The notes under the pieces are model-generated. The model was not told where the DNA came from, did no database searches, and saw only the letters and a list, made by a program, of their open reading frames with translations. 64,000 bases of DNA from positions 18,041,275-18,105,274 of the forward strand of contig NC_087066.1 of NCBI RefSeq assembly GCF_963678635.1, given 5' to 3'. Each line of letters starts with the position of its first letter. Positions within the stretch are counted from its first letter, which is position 1. This document shows, one piece after another, positions 55,053 to 64,000 of the stretch. Made by a program: the position numbers and the translations under genes. The stretch comes from Symsagittifera roscoffensis (lineage: Eukaryota; Xenacoelomorpha; Acoela; Convolutidae).

Positions 55053-57649
55053 AAAAAGTTCTCAAGTCCGATGACTTATTGGGTAACCTGTTTGAGAGCT
55101 TCTTCTGTTTTTTCTAATTGCGAAAAATCAAATTCAAAAATCGTTGACCCCAAAAATTACCCTCGCCGAAAACAATTTTTTCTTTGCGAGTATCAATGTA
55201 ATTTGATGTAACATTTTTCAAAAACATGATTTGTTTATTTTGAAAATTTGACCCACCTCTGTTTTATATATTTCAACATGCTCCCCAACTACTAAAAAAA
55301 CCAAATACCTTACCTCATTCGAATTGCAACACATTTTGAGCAAAATTGAAGCGCCGCTTGTTCGTTTATTGCTCGCAAAATATAATCGTCGTTAAAATCC
55401 CAAGTTAGATTGCGCGTTAATTGTACGAAATATATATCGCGCGTTCTCTGTCATTATTTTACCACAAGTAACCAATTTCAAACCTTGTTTTTATGTTTGA
55501 AAATTGGCAAAGTTGATCACAGGTTTAAATTTTGTAAACATGTGAGCTCAAGACGTCAATAAATTTAAAATGGTACACAAAAATGGTTTGTTAAAAAAAG
55601 ATAATCAGTTAAAAAAGAAAGAAATAAATACTGACAGTCACTTTTTCGAAAGTTGCAAAAAATTGATTGTTCAAGACTGTTAAAGTATATAAGAGGACAT
55701 GTTTGTATGATTCATGATGTAGGTAATTCAGTCCCAATACTATTTGTTGACTTCGAATACCTTTTATCTTTGTTGATCGGCACTTTTCATTCTGGATATC
55801 TGATCAATTTATTATCAAAGAAACAGATGTATTAACCCTTGATTTGTCCGGCACTAAATCAGTGATGTAACATCAATGAATTAGCGCTAGGACCAGAGAA
55901 GCTCTCGTTCTTTTTCTAGGCTACGAGGGGTTTCAGAGCTATAATTTACTATTTTTACGAGGCATTTCGCGATGAGGTTGAGAAGGAGCGAAAGTTAAAG
56001 AGTCACTGAAAAGGGAATGTAGCGTAGCTAAAAACATTTTTTCTAGATTTCCAAAAATGCTTCAGTTTTTTGAGAAAAAAAATGTTTCAAAAATATTGAG
56101 CCAAAATTGTATATTTGTGAAGTTTGTTCAAAAATATTCTGTTTCTTACTATGGGGGGCCCTTAGCAATTAAAATTTTAAAACGATCTATCTGTAAGTTT
56201 TGATTTGGGCTAATCAACTCTCCTCTAGTACTTGTAGCTTGCCAACTAAAGTTTTTCCAGGAGTTTTTGTTCATATGAAATCAATAAAATAACTTGAAAA
56301 AAGTGCGATGATCCTATCGAATCATCAATAGCCATAATTCTTTGGTTTGAACCTCGGTCAGATCTTGCTATTGGGTGCAAAGAGCTGCATTATGTACTTC
56401 GTAATTTTTTTCAAAACATGGAAAAAACTTACTTGATAAGAGCACCAAAAACGAGCCAAATAAATTGCTGGAGCAAAGTTGTCGCTTATCCCCTCCAACT
56501 GCTTTTTAAGTATATACTTAAAATTCAGTGCAAATATCATCCAGACTACTGTTGCGGTCTATAGGACGTGTTTCGATGAATTAATGCAAGTTTGAAACTT
56601 CGGGGGCTTATTCAATTACAACCAATCCGGTCCGAGAGTTTCTAGATTTTAGTTCTGATTCTAGATTTTAGTTCAGATTTTAGTTTTTAATTCAAGGGCA
56701 GATCATCTTTTGTGACAAAACCTTATTTGACAAAGCTTAATCAAAGTTTTGTAAATTATGGCGGTTATTACCTAATTTGTAATTTAGGTAAAATTAGCCG
56801 AAAATCTTTTCGATTGTAATTAGAAAGGGAAACGACGTTCAAACTTGAAATGGTCCAGAGTTTAGTGACAGCTATCAGGAACTGTGCACATCCTAAAGGT
56901 ATGGATTTTTTCTCAGGGATTATTAACTTTAAACTAAATATTAAAAATCACACCAAGCACAAATCTTTAATCCGTTCTTCCAAAACCGGAAACCAATTTT
57001 TAAAATTGCCAAAGGATTAATCACGCGAAACAAAGAAATCTTTTTATTTGAAAATTGGACCAATATTAAAATAAATGCTGCAAATTAAGATGACGCCGAC
57101 CTGAACCCAGCAAATTCATCTAATTTAGCCCCAGACTTGGTTTTCGACCGTTTTTTTTTTTCAATTTTTTTTTACATAAAATTCTTATATAGGAAGCCAA
57201 ATGCGTTCTGAATTGCCGTTTCTTCCGTATTTTGCACCTTATCGAGCGAATCAAGACTCTGGTTATCATCCCAAAATTTCTTCGTTACATTAACCTAAGA
57301 TTTTAATAACTTTTTCTATTTACTCTTTTTCTATTTTTCATTCGATTAGTTGCGATTATTTTTTGGTCAAAAAACAATAAATTGAAAATTTTGCGGACCT
57401 TCTTTATTAAGTCGATCAATTTGATTTTCGATCACATTTTTCAAAAAAAGGCCAAAAAAGGCGTTTTTAGGCACTTTTTCGAAAATTTTGACAAAAAATA
57501 CGTTTTACGCCTTGCCAATGCAATTGTTTGTATCGCAATGTCCCAGTTTTCAAGTGAAATTGTCCAAAATAGCTGAAATATGCTGTATACCGATTTGCTT
57601 GTCGTCTCATCCTAGACAATTTTAACGGAAGTTTTTAGATCTGTCAGTT
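55053..57649. other. AT-rich intergenic DNA
   Basis: About 2.6 kb with no supported gene, only short low-complexity frames and a small AGATTTTAGTTCTGATT repeat near 56,640–56,690. Confidence 0.45.
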
Positions 57650-57749
57650 ATTTTGACTAAATGTCAATTTTAAGTAATATTTTATCTGTAATCTGTAGAA
57701 ATAAAATTGTGGGACTAAAATTGAGACCACGTAGGTCATTATAAATCAA

Positions 57750-59341
57750 GCTGAGACAAGACAACTCGTAACAAGGCGAAGCCCTGAGTATTCCGACTGC
57801 CAAAGTCTATGGAGCAGAAATAACTTAGTAAATGTAATAGAGTAAAAAAAATTTTTTCTTAAATTAAACATTTTTTAGCGAAAATCATCCCCCCACACGG
57901 CATATTAAGTATAAGATTTATGGCGTATAAGTATGGCGTATAAGTATAAGTATAAAATAGATTTCGCTCCTAGTAACAAATCAATTAAGGCAAAAAAGCT
58001 TCCTTCAACCAACTTGGAACAACTTTTAAGACGGATTAAATCTCCGCTTACGCGTTAATAGCGCAAAATGCATCGCGCATTAGTTGTCCCAAATTGGCCA
58101 AAATAGCAATCTTTAAACCCCTTTACTCTACAAAAATGATAACAGGTAAAATAACTTTTCAAAACTTAGCTCAAGACAGATGATCTTTTGAATGATATTA
58201 AGAAAATTCCGTCAAAAGAAGCTAGTTAAAAAATCGAAATTTGTCTGATAGATAAAAAACCACCCGAGCACCAATATTCAGTTGCTTTCATTACGAAAGT
58301 CGAAACAAGACTGCTCGAATCGGGGCAAAGCCTTGAATGTTCCGACTGCCTTTTAAGGTATATAGCAGTATTAACATGAAAAAATTAAATGTAATAAAGT
58401 AAAATTAAAATAAAAAAAATGAGATGTTTTGTAAAAACATCCCACACACGCGATATTAAGTACAAATTGATAACTTTGCTCAATTGTTTTTGTTGACTTT
58501 AGAAAACTGATGTTTTCAATTTCTTCAAATGGACGCCGTTTTTTCGGAAAAATTTGTTAATTTTGTCTTTGCGTCTCTCTTAACCCCTCCATAATCCTTA
58601 TTTTTTGTGAAACTTATCTCACATCGTTTTTTAGCCAAATGAGCTTTACTATCTTTTTTTTGTGAAAAACATGAAAGAATATCAGCTTTTTTTGGCTTCA
58701 ACATAAACTGAATACCACTCCAGACAATGAGAATATCACTGCTGCATTATCACATTCGATCAACTGGCATCTAGGTTTCATTGTCAAAGATTTAAAGTTA
58801 TACCACCTAGTTTGCTAAATTTTGTTTCAATCGAATAAGTATAATTTTTGGAGGAAATAATTTCAGTAAGCGTAAATATCTAAGCATTAGAATACTGCTT
58901 TTAGCTTTTAATTGAGATCTTAAATGAAACAAGACTGCTCGTATCAGTGCTAAGCCCTGAATGTTCCGACCGCCTTTTGAGGTTTATGGAGCAGAAATAA
59001 CAAAAAAAAATAAATATAATAAAATAAAATGATTTTTTTAATATAAAGTTTTTTAAACAAAACTCATCCCCCTCACGCCATATAAAGTACAAAAAAATAG
59101 ATTTCGCTCCTTGTAACAAATCAATTATGGCAAATAATTTTCTTTCAACCAATTTGGAACGATTTCTCTACGAAAAACGGTCATAGGTGAAATATCTTTT
59201 TAAATTTAAGCTCAAGACAACAATAGCTTTCAAATGAAAAAAAAATTGTCAAAAATCGATAGTTAAAAAGTCGAAATTTGTCTGAAGAAAAAAAAACCGA
59301 CCCCGAGCACAAATATTCCGTTACTTCCGTTAAGAAAGTCG
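57750..59341. repeat. Three diverged units of an interspersed repeat
   Basis: Units start with CAAGAC(N)nCTCG…AAGCCCTGAATGTTCCGAC at about 57,757, 58,307 and 58,927. The first and third also share TTTCGCTCC(T)AGTAACAAATCAATTA and end with an AATATTC(C)GTTRCTTTCRTTA motif plus GAAAGTCG. The second is truncated. No coding content or clear terminal repeats; origin unknown. Confidence 0.6.
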
Positions 59342-59819
59342 GAATAATTATTATTACCACGCAAATTATTTTCCAATATCAAAACGTGAACGTCAAAAGA
59401 ATTTATTCCGTTTTTAAATTTTTGGCAAGCAATTTGTTCTTGTTTCACATTATCAGATTTAAATAATTACTACATTGTTTTTTACATAGCGTGTAAGCAG
59501 ACAAAAATAAAACAGAAAAATGATTGAAACATGTAAATTTTGTTCTAATTTTTTCCTAACTTTCATCGCTATGAAAAAGCAGGAAGAACAATGGAAGAGT
59601 TCTTGAACTTTAAAACATCATGCTTTTTGAAATGAATTGAAAAAAAACAAAGTCAAACCGCAAAGAAAAGCAAATTTGAGCCGGAACAAATTTTAACTTT
59701 TCATGAAGAACAAACGAAGCAAAAATTATCGCGACCTACATAAGAGTCTGAACTACCTTCGTTGACTCTTAAATAAAATTCTAAAAAAAAACATGTCAAG
59801 CAAGCCATTTGAATTTTTT

Positions 59820-60155
59820 ACACCAAACCGAAGCTGCTCTTCGCAAACACTATTGAGAAATTGACAAAAAAGCAGTTCAAGCAAGAGAAATAAAAAAGTA
59901 GAAAGAAGGTTTTACTCCTGTGCCCGTGTCGGATTCGCTCCTGCGCCCTAGTGGTTTTGAGTTTTAGGCACTAACCATTCAGCCACGAACGCTTAACATT
60001 TTTCTCACTAGCCTCAAACAAAGCGAAGAGCAGATACTACAAAAATTGCAAGGCTACTGAGTCTGATTACAGCAAAATGGCCACCACAAATCAGCACTTT
60101 TTGCAAATTAGTTTAATAAACAAAAAAGGTTCGTACTAACACACTATGCTCGAAC
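59820..60155 (-). repeat. Repeat with tRNA-like segment, copy 1
   Basis: Read on the minus strand, 59,925–59,995 has an A-box-like TGGCTGAATGG and, about 40 bases on, a B-box-like GAGCGAATCC. Flanks on both sides match the copy at 63,052–63,400 (TACGAACCTTTTTT upstream; TGCTTTTTTGT and GTGTTTGCG downstream). It looks like a SINE or other repeat carrying a tRNA-derived promoter, not a working tRNA: stems are poorly paired. Confidence 0.45.
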
Positions 60156-62530
60156 GCACGATAGTAATTAAAGCTTCCTGAAACAACAATGAATTGCTTA
60201 CATCGCATAAAAATCTGTGATTTGGCACCTAAGCCGACAAAATTTGAGCAGACAAAAGAAAGTCATACATTTCAATTTTTAATGAAAAAAGTTTTTTTTT
60301 CAATTTCCTACATGCTGAAGAAAACAAGACTTTGCCGGGACCTGAACCCCAGACGTTACTTCCAGGCCAAAAGAGAAAGAACCTGGAATTTTTTACGGTT
60401 CAAAATTAAAGCAGGTGGGATTTCTCGTAAAAAGTTATACTGGAGAAAAAAGTAACGCAACTAAACAAATTAAAAACAAAAAAGAGACATTGTTTTTGAA
60501 AAGACAAGATAAATTGACTACTATGTAAGTTTTTGCTCCTATATAATGATATACCTAGTTTTTATCAATTAAAGTTCAAATAAAGTCTCAAAAACTTAGA
60601 CAATAACTAAAACATGCTCTTTTTTCGAAGCTCTTGTTGAAACATTTTGTTGATGTGAAGTTCAATGCCTCAAAGAAAGAAAAGAAAGTTTTCACTACTT
60701 ACTGTTTTTTTTTCGGATCGAAATCTACAATTTTTCTTCGGTGTAGGGCGCTGACTGTGGCAGATTTCAGTTTTTCTGTTTCAGTTCATGGGTCAGGCAA
60801 AAATGCAGTTCGAACGTTTTGTTTTCACGCAAGGATTGAAACAATTTTATGATGACAAGGTTTTATAAGGAATTGATTCGAGTTTTAAAAATTGTTTGGT
60901 TGCGTAATTTTTTTTTGCTCGTATATTTACGGTAAAAAAAAGTCTAGTTCCAGATAACAAGACTCTTGCTCTCGCATCCAAAACTAGTTGACAAAATTAA
61001 CGCAAATTTACATTTTTACTCACTAAAATGCCTTATTTTAAGAACCATTATAGACAATAATCACTTTTACCAAAAAAATTTTACATCGACCGATAGCAAA
61101 TGATCTGCACTTCAATTTCCCCTCTCTGAATGTCTGAATTCTTGATTTAAAGCACTTACCAGTTTATTCCGGGTCAGAAATTACCAGTGTCTTTCCAATG
61201 CCAGTGTTTATTCGAGTGCGAAAAATTTCTAATGCTGGGCAGTGTAAGAAACAACAGCTGAGGAAAGCTATCGCACTCAACAATGCGATTATCTGGTTAA
61301 AAATATTCCATCGCATGATCAAATGTTTCTACTCCGCTTATTATAAAAAGGGTTCTTCCAAAGAAAACGTATTAAATATGGTGAAAACAGACATTTTCGG
61401 ACGCGGATTACACTGAAAAGGGCTTCAAGTTAGAAATAAAGACTTTCAGAGCTAAATTTCTAGGAAAGTATTGTATTGCCTAAAATATTCCTTGAAATAA
61501 GGCACTGTAATTTTGTCCACCAAATTAACTTTGGAAAGCCTCTCTCCGCATAAGCTGCTCAGCAAAAAAAAATTTGACTTCTCTTATTAATCAGATTTTT
61601 GGGCATCGCATGCGCAGAACGGTATTAATACAAACGATAGAATTTGTAATTTGCATGCTACGAATTTCCAATACATACTGGGCGACATTGCAAACGCAGC
61701 AGCAATTTTTTAATGAGACAAAAAATGTTTTAAAGTGAATGATTTGAAATTGTGCAAAAATCATGTGCTTGCTGTGATAGATACCAAAATTTGTCAACCT
61801 GCCTGGAAAATAAGCTAGAAAAAAAATTTCTCAAAAAATTTTGGTCAAAAATAACGCAAAAAATGGAAAATGTTTTATCGAATTTATTTTTTGGAACTAA
61901 AAGTGGCACCTTGATTTAAACACAGTTCGGTAAATCGTTGACTTTTTAAGGTTAACAAAGAAAATAAAACTGAAAAATAAGCCATAAAAATACCTTCGTT
62001 AGATCAAAACTGATTTTTCCGGGTTAATTTCAGACAACATTTGCTGGCAACCTAGCAAGGAAACTCGAATTTACTTGCAAGGTAGACTGAAATGGGAAAC
62101 TGTTGCTGAAATGTGATCAAATTTGCCCTTGAACGCGTTAGTCTGTAAGATTTTACAGTTTCTTCATGTTTTTCTTTCCTTTTGAGAGGAAAGACTTAGC
62201 AAAAATCTTGATGATGCCTTTTCAATGTGGCCCAGTGTAGACAAAACTAATTTACCATCAAAATAACATTCAAGCATATTGCACCATTTAATTATTGACA
62301 TTTGGCCATTATTTAGCTAAATTTTATTTACAAAACAATTTCTTTCTGCACTGCTATCTATATATTGTATCGATTGACAAAAATTGCACAACTGCTTTTT
62401 TAAATAGTTAGAAATTAGACAACTTGGTAAGTAATTTGAAAAGCTTATTCTGAACTGCAGGTTACTATGACCAAACAACTGAAAAGAATTTAAAATGGAC
62501 TTCTGTTTCTTTGCTATATATATTTTTTTC
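60156..62530. other. AT-rich intergenic DNA
   Basis: About 2.4 kb with no supported gene. Several open frames are rich in Lys/Phe/Asn, as expected from composition. Confidence 0.45.
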
Positions 62531-62950
62531 AGCTCCGTTTTATCTCTTGAGTTTATATTTAAACAATAGTTTTTGCTAGTGAAAACTGAATTCAGCAGTA
62601 AACTTTCGTTCCAGTTATCTGTTCCAGATTTAGTCATGGTTTTATATGGTGAGAAATGTAGTGGACACATTGGATGTCTGCAACTCCACTTGGCTGATCT
62701 TAAACTGGAGTCGGTTGAGCCACCTGGCAATCACGTGGTTGTTCTGTTTAGTGTCTCCCTGAAACAAAAGCACAATAACAACTTTCAAATAGCATTAGAA
62801 CTTTTCACTGATAAAGATTTTCAAAAAATGAGATTCATAACACTTCATAACAGTCCGCAAAAAAAAATATTTAAAAAATTACATCAAAATAGAAAATTCC
62901 AAAAGAATTGGTTGTTAACTGGAAACGCAATAACCCAAAAAAAGGATTAG
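62531..62950 (+). other. Possible exon, strand uncertain
   Basis: After TTTTTTTCAG at 62,521–62,530 a plus-strand frame contains LVMVLYGEKCSGHIGCLQLH and LADLKLESVEPPGNHVVVLF. On the minus strand the same DNA also reads protein-like (ARWLNRLQFKISQVELQTSN). The 62,600–62,760 stretch is GC-richer than its surroundings, which supports coding on one of the strands, but I cannot decide which. No domain recognised. Confidence 0.25.
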
Positions 62951-63051
62951 AATGTTTTTACGAATTCCAAAAACAAATGCCTATTTGAAATTATAGTCAT
63001 ATCGAGCTTCCAATAATTAAGTGATTCGTGAACCGCTTAAAATTGAAATAG

Positions 63052-63400
63052 AGGCGAAACTGTGCTCCGCAAACACTTGCGTGCACACAAAAAAGCAGCT
63101 ATCAATTGAAATAAAAAAAAGAAATAAGCCACGAAGTAGCAAAAGCTACGTGTCGGATTCGATCTGCTCACAATTTTGAGTCTCACGCTGTAACCACTCA
63201 GCCTCGGACGCTCATTATTCTCTTAAACTGTCCTCCAATAACGCAGCTACATATGCTAATAAATTGCCAATTCGATGCAGCAAAAGTAGCATCAAATACA
63301 AAAAGACACAATTTTGCATGTAACAAATTGGAAAGCATAAATGAAAGCAAGGTTCATTTAATTCGAAAAAAAAGGTTCGTATTAATTCACTTCGCGAGCA
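63052..63400 (-). repeat. Repeat with tRNA-like segment, copy 2
   Basis: Minus strand 63,140–63,212 has AGGCTGAGTGGTTA (A box) and GATCGAATCC (a perfect B box) about 40 bases apart, with CAAAA in the anticodon-loop position, resembling a tRNA-Leu/Ser-type molecule. Left and right flanks match copy 1, so the repeat extends beyond the tRNA-like part. Confidence 0.5.
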
Positions 63401-63499
63401 GGCTTGCTAGTGTAAACATGCTTGTTTATGTATAGATAGTTACATGAATTTTTTTTTTAATTGGTCCAATCGAACTTTCTGCATTTATTATATAGATAC

Positions 63500-63688
63500 C
63501 TTTTTAACACATGGTGGAGCGGCGTTCTCGCAGTTCTGCAGTCTGAGCTGGGTAGTGCTGGACATCTTGTCGGGGGAGTACATGAACAGGGTTTTCCACA
63601 TAGGTAGTAGTTTGGCCAGCACTGTAGAGTTACACTCCTGCAAGGCCTCAAGGAGGGAGAGAAAATGCAACACCACTGTCTCCGAGTA
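63500..63688 (-). CDS. Internal exon of a host gene, 63 codons
   Basis: On the minus strand CATTTCAG|TACTCGG and AAAAAG|GTATC bound exactly 189 bases, an open phase-0 exon of 63 codons: YSETVVLHFLSLLEALQECN, LAKLLPMWKTLFMYSPDKM, LRLQNCENAAPPCVKK. It is GC-rich compared with its flanks and looks like a helical, conserved protein segment. I do not recognise the family. Neighbouring exons would lie outside or in the AT-rich DNA to the left. Confidence 0.6.
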
Positions 63689-64000
63689 CTGAAATGAGTG
63701 GATAATCAAATATAGCCAACAGAAATGGAAAAGAGTCAATGAACGCAAGTAAACGCAAGAAAATATTGACCTGTTTTTTGAAAAAGTCTCAACTTTCGAA
63801 TTTCAAAGAAAACAATAGATGCTCTTAAAGCTCTTTTAATTTCTTCTTTTAAAAAAATCTTCGCGACCTATGTGAGAGTCTAAAATACGCTCATCGACTC
63901 TGATGAAATTTCAGATAAAAGAAAAATTTTAAATTTGTATGTATGATTATAACATTTTTTCATAAAATTAGCCCAAATTGAGAACACTGGAACAATGATA
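63689..64000. other. AT-rich DNA, right edge
   Basis: About 310 bases upstream (minus sense) of the 63-codon exon. Presumably intron. Nothing recognised. Confidence 0.4.

Noticed and set aside
59921-59995. Functional tRNA gene on the minus strand
   Set aside because: A and B boxes are recognisable but the B box has a mismatch and the stems do not pair. It belongs to a dispersed repeat.
60320-60375. tRNA-like B box (reverse complement GGTTCAGGTCCC)
   Set aside because: No matching A box at the right distance and no related copy in the window.

Overview
The window is eukaryotic and almost certainly from an invertebrate animal. Coding sequence is cut into short exons with GT–AG introns of about 50–100 bp, the DNA is AT-rich with many minisatellites and transposons, and the host proteins recognised (a KDM2/KDM7-type JmjC domain and a MACPF domain) are broken into exons. 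Nothing looks prokaryotic. I cannot name the species from the sequence.

Left part (1–28,335): an array of three copies of one multi-gene segment. Copy A (about 263–8,139, ending in a 200-base gap) is moderately diverged. Copy B (13,070–22,131) and copy C (22,130–28,335) are almost identical, C being a tandem duplicate of B from 15,917 onward. Each segment carries (i) exons of a JmjC histone-demethylase-like gene, preceded by a Cys-rich exon, (ii) a small Cys-containing ORF, (iii) an acidic low-complexity exon, (iv) a 233-bp tandem repeat, (v) an unrecognised gene beginning MSEFPGSLSEF, and (vi) several short-period repeats. Every copy of every gene has at least one frame break or lost residue somewhere, so the array reads as a decaying gene cluster or as one with uncorrected indels. 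Between A and B (10,290–13,068) lies unrelated DNA with an intact 361-codon orphan ORF on the minus strand. Copies B and C each carry a 0.4-kb hAT-type non-autonomous transposon.

Middle part (28,680–51,063): a 2.5-kb array of a 12-bp minisatellite abuts the 3' end of a minus-strand MACPF (perforin-like) pseudogene. That gene is split by an 18.8-kb LTR retroelement (32,122–50,950) with 410-bp LTRs that differ at one base and a 4-bp target duplication ACTG. The element is a Ty3/gypsy-type retrovirus-like unit of unusual size. In order it has a tRNA primer site, a leader with twin hairpins, two extra ORFs upstream of gag, a gag–protease–RT–RNase H–integrase ORF, two small hydrophobic ORFs, a Ser/Pro-rich ORF, an Env-like membrane protein and a last ORF followed by a short intron. 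Several neighbours overlap as stop/start ATGA. It is young by its LTRs yet carries several nonsense and frameshift lesions. It is the most interesting object in the window.

Right part (51,064–64,000): AT-rich, gene-poor DNA made of diverged repeat families, two copies of a repeat containing a tRNA-like segment, and two good candidate host exons (54,867–55,043 plus; 63,500–63,688 minus).
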